Shown in pieces: positions 1-8,233 of a stretch of DNA of 64,000 nucleotides (positions within the stretch are counted from its first letter, which is position 1; every line of letters begins with the position of its first letter). Under the pieces are notes generated by a model that was not told the DNA's origin, made no database searches, and saw nothing but the letters and a program-made list of their open reading frames with translations. Made by a program: the position numbers and the translations under genes. This DNA is from an uncultured Bacilli bacterium. GTDB lineage: Bacteria; Bacillota_I; Bacilli_A; RF39; UBA660. The stretch spans positions 34,875 to 98,874 of the forward strand of contig CANQOH010000002.1 of the NCBI GenBank assembly GCA_947625425.1, in the 5' to 3' direction.

Positions 1-38
1 ATGTCGATTTCACATTAGAAGATGATTTTAGGAGGTAA
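1..38 (+). CDS. parE: C-terminal tail of a gene upstream of parC, probably DNA topoisomerase IV subunit B (parE), partial
   Basis: Reading from base 3 the frame gives VDFTLEDDFRR and then TAA at 36-38, seven bases before the parC start. The parC ribosome binding site AGGAGG (30-35) lies inside these last codons, which is typical of a translationally linked parE-parC pair. An acidic tail of this kind is plausible for a Gram-positive ParE, but only 11 residues are visible. The identification therefore rests mainly on position. Confidence 0.45.
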   Translation, partial: VDFTLEDDFRR

Positions 39-44
39 TCAAAG

Positions 45-2591
45 ATGGCAAAAGCTAAAGAAGAAAAAACAATCATTGAAAAAATCTATGATTATACCTT
101 AGAAGACATTATGGGTGATCGTTTTGGCAGATATTCTAAAAGTATTATCCAAGATCGTGCCTTACCAGATGTTCGTGATGGTTTAAAACCAGTTCAACGT
201 CGTATTCTTTATACTATGTGGGAAGACAAAAACACCTTTGATCGTCCATATCGTAAATGTGCTAAAGCCGTAGGGGATGTCATGGGTAAATATCACCCAC
301 ATGGTGATTCAAGTATTTATGGCGCGATGATTTATATGTCTCAAGCCTGGAAAATGCGTGAACCATTTATTGATATCCATGGTAATAATGGTTCAATAGA
401 TGGTGATGGCCCAGCTGCTTATCGTTATACCGAAACAAGACTTACTAAACTAGCCCAAATAATGCTTAAAGATATCAATCGTAATGCTGTTGAAATGACT
501 TTAAACTACAGTGATGAAGATTTAGAACCAACTGTTTTACCAGCTAATTTCCCAAATCTATTAGTTAATGGCTCAACTGGTATTTCTGCTGGTTATGCTA
601 CCAATATTCCACCACATAATTTAGGTGAAGTAATTGATGCCACAATTCATCGTATTGATAATCCTAATTGTCGTTTAGATACTATTTTAAATATTATCAA
701 AGGACCAGACTTTCCAACTGGTGGTGTCGTTGAAGGTAAACAAGGCCTAATCGATGCTTATTCAACTGGTCGAGGCAAAGTTGTTGTTAAAGCTAAAACG
801 GAAATAGTTAAAGAACGTGGTGTTCATCAAATTATTATTCATGAAATACCATATGATGTTTTAAAAGAACAATTACGTAAAAAAATCGAAGATATTAAAA
901 TAGATAAAAAAGTCGATGGTATCGTTGATGTTGTTGATGTTTCTGATAAAGAACACATGGCTAAAATAATCATCGAGCTAAAAAAAGAAGCCAATGCTGA
1001 ATTAATTTTAAATTATTTACTAAAAAATACTGAATTACAAATAAATTATAACTTCAACATGGTTGCTATTGTTAATAGAAGACCAAAACAAGTTGGTATT
1101 TTAGAAATTTTAGATGCTTTTATTGCTCATCAAAAAGATGTTATCTTAAGACGTACTCGTTTTGATTTAGAGCATGCTAAAGCTCGTTTACATATTGTTG
1201 AAGGTTTACTAAAAGCTGTTGATATCTTAGATGAAGTAATTAAAACCATTCGTGCTTCTAAAAATAAAGCTGACTGTATTGTTAACTTAGTTAAAGAATA
1301 TGATTTTACTGAAGAACAAGCAACCGCTATCGTTACAATGCAACTATATCGTTTATCAAATACTGATATTAACCAATTATTAGGTGAAAAAAGCGATTTA
1401 GAGCGTATGATTGAATTCTTAAATTCAATTCTTAACGATGAAAATATTTTAAGACGTCAAATGAAAGCTGAAATTAGTGAAGTTAAAAAAGAATTTGCTA
1501 ATCCTCGTCGTACTGAAATTCGCGATGAAGTAGTTGAAATAAAAATCGATGCTATGGATATGATAGCTAAAGAAAATGTTATTGTTGTTGCAACCAATGA
1601 TGGTTACGTTAAACGTATTCCTTTAAAATCATATGTCAGTGCTTCAACTGAACCGACTACTTTAAAACCAGGCGATTTCGTTAGGGGTATTTATAGTACC
1701 ACAACTCTTGATACCTTACTAATGTTTACTAACTTAGGTCATTATCTATATGTTCCAGTTCATGAAATAGTTGAAACTAAATGGAAAGAACTAGGTAAAC
1801 ATATCAGTAATTTAATTCAAATTGGTGCTGAAGAAAATATTATATCAGCCATGATTTTAGATAATAAAAAGACTAATGTTATCATGACTACTCGTAATGG
1901 TATTACTAAACGTACCACTTTAGAAGATCTAATTGTCAGCCGTTATACTAAACCAATTAACGCGATGAAGTTAAAAGATGGCGATGAATTAGTATCAGTC
2001 TGCCAAGACAATGGTCGTGCAATTTATATTACTAAGACAGGTCGTTATATAAATATTGATTCTAATGAAATTCCAATTGTTGGAGCTAAAGCCTCTGGTG
2101 TTAAAGGAATCAACGTTAAAGATGATGAAGTAATCACTTGCTTATCACCAGCTAGTTATGATGAATATATTGCTATCTTCACTAACAAGAGTACCTCAAA
2201 GCGTCTAAAAATTAGTGAACTAGATGAAATGAGTCGTGCTAAAAAAGGTAGTATGTTAATCAAAAAGGTTAAATCAACTAACTATGAAATAACTAATGCC
2301 TTAGCTGTTAATATTCATGATACAGTAAGTATCAAAACTGATGGCGAATTTAAAGAAATAAAATCTTCTGAATTACCAATCATGGATTTATCTTCAACTG
2401 GTAGTACTATTTGTAAGACACCAATCGAAGATGCCTTTAAAGTCGCTGAAGTAGTTGAAAGAAAACTTGAACTATCAGATAATAATGCTTCGTCAAAAGA
2501 AGAAAAAGAAATTGTTCAAGAAGAACAAACTAAACTCGATGAACCAGAAGAATTAACGATAGATGACTTCATTGATGACTTCAAATTATAG
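45..2591 (+). CDS. parC: DNA topoisomerase IV subunit A (ParC)
   Basis: ParC is the DNA-cleaving and re-ligating subunit of topoisomerase IV, which decatenates daughter chromosomes together with ParE. The 848-residue protein has the winged-helix/tower breakage-reunion domain (about 1-490) and a C-terminal beta-pinwheel DNA-wrapping domain (about 500-800). The catalytic tyrosine is Y128 in AAYRYTE. The quinolone-determining region reads GKYHPHGDSSIYGAM (81-95). The serine (S89) is kept, but the acidic residue expected four positions later, E84/D83 in other ParC, is glycine (G93). ParC rather than GyrA is favoured by the parE-like upstream tail and the absence of the GyrA-box context. The acidic tail after about residue 805 is low complexity. 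Start ATG is preceded by AGGAGG. Confidence 0.93.
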   Translation: MAKAKEEKTIIEKIYDYTLEDIMGDRFGRYSKSIIQDRALPDVRDGLKPVQRRILYTMWEDKNTFDRPYRKCAKAVGDVMGKYHPHGDSSIYGAMIYMSQAWKMREPFIDIHGNNGSIDGDGPAAYRYTETRLTKLAQIMLKDINRNAVEMTLNYSDEDLEPTVLPANFPNLLVNGSTGISAGYATNIPPHNLGEVIDATIHRIDNPNCRLDTILNIIKGPDFPTGGVVEGKQGLIDAYSTGRGKVVVKAKTEIVKERGVHQIIIHEIPYDVLKEQLRKKIEDIKIDKKVDGIVDVVDVSDKEHMAKIIIELKKEANAELILNYLLKNTELQINYNFNMVAIVNRRPKQVGILEILDAFIAHQKDVILRRTRFDLEHAKARLHIVEGLLKAVDILDEVIKTIRASKNKADCIVNLVKEYDFTEEQATAIVTMQLYRLSNTDINQLLGEKSDLERMIEFLNSILNDENILRRQMKAEISEVKKEFANPRRTEIRDEVVEIKIDAMDMIAKENVIVVATNDGYVKRIPLKSYVSASTEPTTLKPGDFVRGIYSTTTLDTLLMFTNLGHYLYVPVHEIVETKWKELGKHISNLIQIGAEENIISAMILDNKKTNVIMTTRNGITKRTTLEDLIVSRYTKPINAMKLKDGDELVSVCQDNGRAIYITKTGRYINIDSNEIPIVGAKASGVKGINVKDDEVITCLSPASYDEYIAIFTNKSTSKRLKISELDEMSRAKKGSMLIKKVKSTNYEITNALAVNIHDTVSIKTDGEFKEIKSSELPIMDLSSTGSTICKTPIEDAFKVAEVVERKLELSDNNASSKEEKEIVQEEQTKLDEPEELTIDDFIDDFKL

Positions 2592-2598
2592 TCAAACA

Positions 2599-2637
2599 AA
2601 TCACTTATTAAACATAAAATTTAATAGGTGATTTTTT
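2599..2637 (+). terminator. Terminator hairpin after parC whose 3' arm contains the next gene's ribosome binding site
   Basis: A 14-bp arm at 2599-2612 pairs with 2620-2633 (one G-U pair, 7-nt loop) and is followed by TTTTTT up to base 2637. The 3' arm includes AGGTGA, which is the ribosome binding site for the ATG at 2638. One structure can therefore both end parC transcription and mask translation of the YlbD-like gene. Confidence 0.7.
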
Positions 2638-2976
2638 ATGTCAAAAGAACAATTTAAAGAATTTGTTAAAACCAAACCTGAACTTGCTACATATGTTTCT
2701 AATAATGAAATGACATGGCAAAAATTCTATGAACTATATGATTTATATGGAGAAGATGAAAACATCTGGCGTAAGTATTCTAACTCGTCTAAACCAACTA
2801 AAAAAATATCTGATTATATGGAAAAATTTGATCCTGATTCCTTACAAAAACATATTGAAAATGCCCAAAAAGCTCTAGATATTTTTAGTGAACTAGCTAC
2901 TAAAACTACGGAAAACATAAACAATAATGTCAAACCAGATATTGCTAGGCCACTATCTAAATTCTTTGGTGATTAA
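2638..2976 (+). CDS. YlbD-like (putative coat protein family) protein
   Basis: This 112-residue soluble protein matches the YlbD_coat family. The N-terminal pattern is FKEFVKTKPELATYVSNN, then TWQKFYELYDLYGEDENIW (about 26-44), which is the family's hallmark W-Q-x-x-Y-E-x-(W/Y)-x-L-x-G-E-D block. A helical C-terminal half follows. In Bacillus the neighbour of ylbD is ylbE, and here a YlbE-like frame starts one base after the stop. YlbD is associated with the spore coat in Bacillus, but no sporulation gene is visible here, so the role in this organism is unknown. The start is fixed by AGGTGA six bases upstream. Confidence 0.7.
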   Translation: MSKEQFKEFVKTKPELATYVSNNEMTWQKFYELYDLYGEDENIWRKYSNSSKPTKKISDYMEKFDPDSLQKHIENAQKALDIFSELATKTTENINNNVKPDIARPLSKFFGD

Positions 2977-2977
2977 A

Positions 2978-3196
2978 ATGGAAAGAGTAGTTTTAGTTAA
3001 TTTAGAAAAAGATAAAATGCTCGATTACTTAAAAGAAAATTCCTACTTTATTAAAGATCTAAATCGTAATCCCAACTTTTATCCTGAATTCAAAAAAATA
3101 ATTAAAGAAAAATATAACCTTCGTTTTACTGATAAAGTATCAAACTTTATAAACGATATGGAAGTAGTAAGCAGTATCATTAGTACCTTAGAATAA
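2978..3196 (+). CDS. YlbE-like protein
   Basis: A 72-residue protein resembling YlbE. It carries the pattern 'YLKENSYFIKDLNRNP' (about 15-30) followed by a basic helix (FKKIIKEKYN) and a C-terminal helix ending in VVSSIISTLE, matching the family's R/L-N-R-N-P and terminal M/V-rich helix. The start at 2978 is chosen because it follows the YlbD stop by one base (TAAaATG). An upstream in-frame start at 2927 would overlap ylbD by 50 bases and adds nothing family-like. The function is unknown; the two genes look co-translated. Confidence 0.65.
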   Translation: MERVVLVNLEKDKMLDYLKENSYFIKDLNRNPNFYPEFKKIIKEKYNLRFTDKVSNFINDMEVVSSIISTLE

Positions 3197-3251
3197 TGTT
3201 GTAATTTGTCTATCTTTATATTAAAATATTTATAGAATATAAGGTGATTAT

Positions 3252-3812
3252 ATGAATAAATATAAAGATAAATTAACGTTTTCACGTTTAGAAATTTTAT
3301 GTATGATTGTTTTAGTAGCTATCTTTGTTACTGGTGGTATTACTATCGTTTCTCTAGCTACTAAAAATCAAAAAGCTATCAATTTAAAAAACGAAGCTTC
3401 ATCTATTATTGAAGATGCTAAAATCGCTTATAATTATTATTCTCATCTAAATAATACCGAATATATTGTTACTAGTAATGATGGTACAAGTAAAGGTATG
3501 TGTATTACTTTAGAAGGTCTAGTTAATAACGATTTTACAACTAAAACATATGATAACTGGGATGGTTATGTCGTAATCGAAAATAAAAATGATAAAATGT
3601 ACTATAGTATTTGGTTAACTAATCAAGAATATGTTATTGATGGTTATGAATCTAGTAAATTAGATGAATTAAAAATAAACAAAGGTCTTACAACATATAA
3701 TAATGAAAAATTTGCTAGCACTGTTCGTAAAAAATTTATTAGTCCTAATTCTGATAAAGGTGGAACAGGTAGTGAATATGCTACTAAATGTATAAGTGAA
3801 AAGATAGAATAA
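3252..3812 (+). CDS. Single-pass membrane protein with type IV pilin-like N-terminus
   Basis: This is a 186-residue protein with a charged start (MNKYKDK), then TFSRLEILCMIVLVAIFVTG (9-28), one membrane helix that continues as an amphipathic helix (KAINLKNEASSIIEDAKIAY). The layout F-S-x-L-E-I-L with a Glu just inside the hydrophobic helix recalls the FTLIEL motif of pilins and pseudopilins, but the prepilin-peptidase glycycl residue is absent. Two cysteines (CIT near 80, CISEK at the end) could pair outside the cell. No pilus assembly gene is nearby. It may instead be a plain anchored extracytoplasmic protein; the pilin reading is inference. Confidence 0.45.
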   Translation: MNKYKDKLTFSRLEILCMIVLVAIFVTGGITIVSLATKNQKAINLKNEASSIIEDAKIAYNYYSHLNNTEYIVTSNDGTSKGMCITLEGLVNNDFTTKTYDNWDGYVVIENKNDKMYYSIWLTNQEYVIDGYESSKLDELKINKGLTTYNNEKFASTVRKKFISPNSDKGGTGSEYATKCISEKIE

Positions 3813-3833
3813 TCTATCTTTTTTTGTTATAAT
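3801..3833 (+). promoter_or_regulatory. Terminator hairpin followed directly by nfo promoter
   Basis: AAGATAGA (3801-3808) pairs with TCTATCTT (3813-3820) and is followed by a T-tract, ending the pilin-like gene inside its own last codons. The T-tract runs straight into an extended -10, TGtTATAAT (TATAAT at 3828-3833), placed to transcribe nfo from 3852. Confidence 0.65.
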
Positions 3834-3851
3834 TTTATTTAGGTGATTTAA

Positions 3852-4763
3852 ATGTTAATAATTGGTAGTCATGTTTCTTTTGGTAAGGATCAAATCTTAG
3901 GTTCTCTAAAAGAAGCTTTAAGTTATAATGCTAATACCTTTATGTTTTATACTGGAGCTCCAACTAATACCATTAGAAAAGATATTGAAGATAAATATAT
4001 CGAAGAAGCTTTAACGCTTATGCAAGAAAATAATATCGATATTAATAATGTCGTATGTCATGCCCCATATATTGTTAATTTAGGTAGTAAAAAAGATCTA
4101 TCCAAATATGAATTTAGTATTAACTTTATTCGTAATGAACTTAAAAGATGTGATGAAATGCATATAACTAAAATGGTCTTGCATCCAGGTAATGCCGTTG
4201 ATATCACTAAAGAAGAAGGTTTAAATAACATTGTTGAAGCTTTAAATACTATTTTAGATGGTACTACTAAATGTAAAATCTTACTTGAAACCATGGCCGG
4301 TAAGGGTAGTGAATGTGGTTGTACTTTAGATGAAATAGCATATCTTGTTAAAAATACTCATAAACAAGACCAAATTGGTGTCTGCTTAGATACTTGCCAT
4401 TTATTTGATGGTGGTTATGATATAAGTGATTTTGATTCATTCTTAAAAGAATTTGATACCAAAATAGGTTTAGATAAAATAGGTTGTATTCATATTAATG
4501 ATTCTAAAAATGTTTTAGGTTCTCATAAAGACCGTCATGAAAATATCGGTATCGGTAATATTGGTTTTAATAATTTAATTAAAATAATTTATCATGACAA
4601 ACTAGCTAATGTTCCTAAAATCTTAGAAACGCCATATATTGGTGAGAATGATGAAGATAAAGAAAGAATCTATCCACCATATCGCTTTGAAATCGAAATG
4701 ATTCGTAACAAAGAATTTGATCCGGATTTTAGAAATAAAATTAGAGCTTATTACAAGAAGTAA
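3852..4763 (+). CDS. nfo: Endonuclease IV (AP endonuclease)
   Basis: This is the DNA base-excision repair enzyme that cuts 5' of abasic sites. The 303-residue TIM barrel has the family landmarks in order: GSHVSFGKDQ (5-14), VCHAPYIVNLGS (about 71-82), LHPGNAV (about 114-120), LLETMAGKGSECG (about 141-153), GVCLDTCHLFDGGYD (about 176-190), CIHINDSKNVLGSHKDRHENIG (first half about 213-223) and ILETPYIGENDEDKERI. The zinc-binding His/Glu/Asp residues of these blocks are all present. Length is normal for the family (about 280-300). The start ATG follows AGGTGATTTAA. It stands alone between its own promoter and terminator. Confidence 0.93.
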   Translation: MLIIGSHVSFGKDQILGSLKEALSYNANTFMFYTGAPTNTIRKDIEDKYIEEALTLMQENNIDINNVVCHAPYIVNLGSKKDLSKYEFSINFIRNELKRCDEMHITKMVLHPGNAVDITKEEGLNNIVEALNTILDGTTKCKILLETMAGKGSECGCTLDEIAYLVKNTHKQDQIGVCLDTCHLFDGGYDISDFDSFLKEFDTKIGLDKIGCIHINDSKNVLGSHKDRHENIGIGNIGFNNLIKIIYHDKLANVPKILETPYIGENDEDKERIYPPYRFEIEMIRNKEFDPDFRNKIRAYYKK

Positions 4764-4818
4764 GAAATTACTTCTTTTTTAATTAATATATTAACAAACA
4801 AATGTATTATGATATAAT
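4756..4818 (+). promoter_or_regulatory. nfo terminator and rarA extended -10 promoter
   Basis: AGAAGTAA (4756-4763) pairs with TTACTTCT (4768-4775) before a T-tract. A TATGATATAAT extended -10 element at 4808-4818 then precedes rarA. No clear -35 hexamer is present, in line with extended -10 use. Confidence 0.65.
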
Positions 4819-4841
4819 AACATTAATCAAAGGTGATATTT

Positions 4842-6161
4842 ATGGAAAACTTATTTAGTGAATTAGAAATGGATGTTTATAAACCTTTAGCTGAAAAAAT
4901 GCGTCCACAATCTTTAGATGACTTTATTGGACAAGAAGAAGTAGTAGGACCTAATTCTCCCTTACGTGAAATGATTGAAAATGACTTAGTTACTTCAATG
5001 ATTTTTTGGGGCCCTCCAGGAGTTGGTAAAACTACTTTAGCTAAAATAATTGCTAATAAAACTAATTCTGTCTTTAAACAACTTAGTGCTGTAACAGCTG
5101 GTGTTAAAGATATCAAAGAAATAATTACCGAAGCCGAATTTAATAAAGCAAGTGGTAGAAGAACCATTTTATTTGTTGATGAAATTCATCGTTTTAATAA
5201 AGCCCAACAAGATGCTTTCTTACCATATGTTGAAAGTGGTGACATTATCTTAATCGGAGCTACGACCGAAAACCCATCATTTGAAGTTAATAGCGCTTTA
5301 CTATCAAGAACTAAAGTCTATGTTCTAAATAGTTTATCTGAAGAAGATATAAAAAAAGTTATAACTAATGCGATAAATAAAGAAAATGAAAATTCCAAAA
5401 TAAAAATAAGTATTAAAGATGATGCCTTATCAGCTATTGCTACTTTAAGTAATGGGGACGCTAGAAACGCTTTAAATACTTTAGAAAATATTATAAATAT
5501 CACCCCAACTAAAGCTAATAAAAAAGAGATAACTAAATCTTTAATTTCTAAAATGGTTAATAAGAAAACATTCCTTTATGATAAAAAAGGGGAAGAACAT
5601 TATAACTTAATTTCGGCCTTACATAAATCAATGCGTAATAGTGATCCTGATGCCGCTTTATATTACTTAGCCCGTATGTTAGAAGCCGGTGAAGATCCTT
5701 TATATGTTGCTCGTCGTTTAATTCGTTTTGCTTCTGAAGATATTGGTCTTGCTAATCCTAGTGCTTTAGTCCAAGCCACATCGGCTTATGAAGCGGCTCA
5801 TTATAATGGCATGCCAGAATGTAATGTTAATCTTGCGCAAGCTGTTGTTTACCTAAGTGTTTCACCTAAATCAAATTCTTTATACACAGCATATGAAACT
5901 GTTAAAAAAGACGCCTTACGTACTGCTGATGTTAAAGTCCCATTAGATTTACGCAATGCCGTTACTAAACTAGATAGTGAATTAGGTTATGGTGCTAACT
6001 ACCAGTATGCCCATAATACCGAAAATAAAATAACTAACATGCAGTGTTTACCAGATGAATTAAAAGATAAAAAATATTATCATCCATCAGATATCGGTAA
6101 AGAAAAAGGTATCAAAGAAGAACTAGCTCGTATCGAAAATATTAAAAAGAATCTTAAATAA
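4842..6161 (+). CDS. rarA: Replication-associated recombination protein RarA (MgsA) AAA+ ATPase
   Basis: RarA/MgsA is a clamp-loader-like AAA+ ATPase that acts at stalled replication forks. The 439-residue protein shows the family N-terminus '[19 protein letters not shown]', Walker [10 protein letters not shown] (about 57-65), Walker [10 protein letters not shown] (about 109-117), sensor [12 protein letters not shown] and arginine finger ALLSRT. The C-terminal MgsA domain follows ([19 protein letters not shown], then [16 protein letters not shown]). The ATG at 4842 is chosen over an in-frame GTG at 4833 because AGGTGA (4831-4836) is the ribosome binding site for the ATG. Monocistronic; terminator at 6148-6174. 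Confidence 0.92.
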   Translation: MENLFSELEMDVYKPLAEKMRPQSLDDFIGQEEVVGPNSPLREMIENDLVTSMIFWGPPGVGKTTLAKIIANKTNSVFKQLSAVTAGVKDIKEIITEAEFNKASGRRTILFVDEIHRFNKAQQDAFLPYVESGDIILIGATTENPSFEVNSALLSRTKVYVLNSLSEEDIKKVITNAINKENENSKIKISIKDDALSAIATLSNGDARNALNTLENIINITPTKANKKEITKSLISKMVNKKTFLYDKKGEEHYNLISALHKSMRNSDPDAALYYLARMLEAGEDPLYVARRLIRFASEDIGLANPSALVQATSAYEAAHYNGMPECNVNLAQAVVYLSVSPKSNSLYTAYETVKKDALRTADVKVPLDLRNAVTKLDSELGYGANYQYAHNTENKITNMQCLPDELKDKKYYHPSDIGKEKGIKEELARIENIKKNLK

Positions 6162-6174
6162 AAGATTCTCTTTT
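6148..6174 (+). terminator. rarA terminator
   Basis: AGAATCTT (6148-6155) pairs with AAGATTCT (6162-6169), followed by CTTTT. The hairpin overlaps the last rarA codons and stop. Confidence 0.6.
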
Positions 6175-6258
6175 AAGTAGAATTTTAATTCTCGTAAATA
6201 TCGGTTGCCAAATTAAATATTTTAATTTAATTTTAAAATATGAAAGGAGGAACTAAGA

Positions 6259-6852
6259 TTGAAAACCAAAAAAGAAAAAATCAAAAATATTATTATTGCT
6301 ATTATTATATTTGTTATAGGTCTTGTAATAGGCAGTATCTTAACTTTATGTATTATAGATATCCAAGATAAAAAGAATGAAAATAATAAAATTACTGAAA
6401 GTCCCTATACTATAAATGAAATATATGAAATAATTGAAAATCCAAATCAGTTTTATGAATTAAACGACTATCATTATAACGATTTTAATTATGTAATAAC
6501 TCATTTCTATGACTACTTTAGTAAAAATACTGATTTTTTAGTTGCAACTAAAGTCGAAGAGAAAGATGGTAAAGTAACAAATGTGTTATCAACTAAAAAA
6601 ATTGCATATAAAGATTATATCTATTTAATGTCCGACTTTTATCATTTAGAAGAACAAAAAGCTGAAACTTGTAAAAAAAATACTGAGAATAAGGAACATA
6701 CTTTAACTTATGAAGATTGCCTTCATAACTTAGATTATAAAAATGAAGCAACTATCTTAGTTTATGGTAATGCTGAAGGCTTCTTTAATGAAACAACTGA
6801 TAAAGAATGGGAAGAATCTGCTCAAGATAATCCCAATATTCATTTAGATTAA
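6259..6852 (+). CDS. Unknown single-pass membrane protein, likely partner of the downstream HTH regulator
   Basis: I do not recognise this 197-residue protein. It has a Lys-rich cytoplasmic start, one strong membrane helix (about 10-33, IIIAIIIFVIGLVIGSILT), and a hydrophilic extracytoplasmic domain rich in Tyr, Asn and acidic residues. Two cysteines (in ETCKKN and EDCLHN) may form a disulphide. The start is TTG at 6259, supported by AAAGGAGG at 6242-6249; there is no ATG nearby. A possible promoter TTGCCA-N17-TAATTT lies at about 6205-6233. It is followed after 12 bases by the membrane-bound HTH gene, suggesting a common unit. Confidence 0.6.
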   Translation: MKTKKEKIKNIIIAIIIFVIGLVIGSILTLCIIDIQDKKNENNKITESPYTINEIYEIIENPNQFYELNDYHYNDFNYVITHFYDYFSKNTDFLVATKVEEKDGKVTNVLSTKKIAYKDYIYLMSDFYHLEEQKAETCKKNTENKEHTLTYEDCLHNLDYKNEATILVYGNAEGFFNETTDKEWEESAQDNPNIHLD

Positions 6853-6864
6853 GAAGGTGAATTA

Positions 6865-7875
6865 ATGACTGATAAAGAAAATATTGGCCACTTAATAAGT
6901 GAAGCTCGTAAAGCTAAAGCTTTAACGCAACAAGAACTAGCGCAAAAATTAAATATAAGTGATAAAGCCATTAGTAAATGGGAAACAGGTAAAAATCTTC
7001 CTGATTTAGATATGTTAAGAAAAATTGAAGAAGAATTAGAAATTAAATTATTAGATAAAAATAATTATCAATATCAAAATAAATTAAAAATCTTGTTTAT
7101 CATCATCGGTTTCTTAATTCTTTTATTAAGCTATTTTATATCTTATTATTTAAGTAATTATAATCAATTTAATATTTATACAATAAGTCTTAATGATGAA
7201 CAATTTATTTTAAAAGACAGTTATTTAATAACTTCTAAAGAAGAATCAATTCTTAATTTAGGAGCTATAACTAATATTGCCAATCCCGTTGAACCTCAAT
7301 ATAACATAAGCATTTATTATCAAGATAAAGAAGAAAAAATCGAACTATTAAATAAACCAAATTATAAATATCTATCTACAAAAGATTCAAATTTATTAAA
7401 AGAATTATTACCTCATTACAATTATTTATATATCAAAATAGAATATTCTGATTTTAATAATCAATTAGTTTCTAAAGACTTTAAACTTAAATTAACTAAA
7501 ACATCTAGTAATAATAAAATAATCTATACCAAAACTATTCCTCAAAATAACATTTCTTCAGATTTATTATCTTTATTAAAAAATAATAATTATAAAAAAA
7601 CAGAAAAAAATATTTATCTTAAAGAAGATGAACAAAGTATTTTTACTTTAAATATAAATAATAATCTATTTTATTATGAAGGCTATATAAATAATTATAA
7701 AGTTTATGCTGTAACCCCATATCGTAACTATAACCGTTACTTTAATTATGTTATATATGATCAAAATAACCAAATAATTGAACATAATATGTTAGAAGGA
7801 TATAATGATTCATATCAATTTAAACATAAGGTAGAAGACCTTATTACTAAAGAAGTCGACAAATTATTAACCTAA
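6865..7875 (+). CDS. Membrane-bound HTH (XRE/Cro-C1) regulator with extracytoplasmic domain
   Basis: The 336-residue protein starts with a textbook XRE helix-turn-helix (about 7-60; LTQQELAQKLNISDKAISKW). One membrane helix follows (about 78-97, ILFIIIGFLILLLSYFI), then about 235 residues outside the membrane rich in Tyr, Asn and Lys and of no family I recognise. This architecture suggests a one-component transmembrane regulator that senses something at the cell surface. It shares an apparent operon with the membrane protein at 6259-6852. The start ATG has AAGGTGA upstream. A bidirectional terminator (7878-7911) follows. Confidence 0.75.
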   Translation: MTDKENIGHLISEARKAKALTQQELAQKLNISDKAISKWETGKNLPDLDMLRKIEEELEIKLLDKNNYQYQNKLKILFIIIGFLILLLSYFISYYLSNYNQFNIYTISLNDEQFILKDSYLITSKEESILNLGAITNIANPVEPQYNISIYYQDKEEKIELLNKPNYKYLSTKDSNLLKELLPHYNYLYIKIEYSDFNNQLVSKDFKLKLTKTSSNNKIIYTKTIPQNNISSDLLSLLKNNNYKKTEKNIYLKEDEQSIFTLNINNNLFYYEGYINNYKVYAVTPYRNYNRYFNYVIYDQNNQIIEHNMLEGYNDSYQFKHKVEDLITKEVDKLLT

Positions 7876-7877
7876 TA

Positions 7878-7911
7878 AAAACTTAGAGTAAATATGAACT
7901 CTAAGTTTTTT
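7878..7911. terminator. Bidirectional terminator
   Basis: A 12-bp stem (7878-7889 with 7898-7909) has A-runs on the left and T-runs on the right. It can serve both the HTH gene on + and the small gene on - that converge here. Confidence 0.7.
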
Positions 7912-8170
7912 ATAAATAATTACTATATTTAATTGAATATTCTTTAATTAATTTTTTAATCTTTATAAAGTTTTCTTCGCTATAATGATCTTTATACTTA
8001 TCTACATCAAAAACACCATGATTAGATAAGACATTCTGCCAATTCTTTTTAATAAATTCATAAGAAAATTCTAATTCTTCTGGACTTAAATATATCTCTT
8101 TTGTAATTGCTAAATTATTTAAATCATTTATAGTTAAATTATTTATATATCTTTCAACTAAAACAAACAT
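7910..8170 (-). CDS. Small conserved-looking protein, possibly DUF2624-like
   Basis: An 86-residue soluble, helical protein. The N-terminal part (YINNLTINDLNNLAITKEIY) followed by a second helix and an acidic/His segment is reminiscent of the short DUF2624 proteins of Bacilli, but the match is weak. The start at 8170 is preceded on the minus strand by TAGGTGAT, the usual ribosome binding site here, with a possible -10 TACAAT further upstream. The function is unknown. Confidence 0.5.
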   Translation of the reverse strand: MFVLVERYINNLTINDLNNLAITKEIYLSPEELEFSYEFIKKNWQNVLSNHGVFDVDKYKDHYSEENFIKIKKLIKEYSIKYSNYL

Positions 8171-8233
8171 CTAATCACCTATAATATTGTATGATAAAAA
8201 AGTAATTTTTAATACTAATAATAGGTGAGTTTT

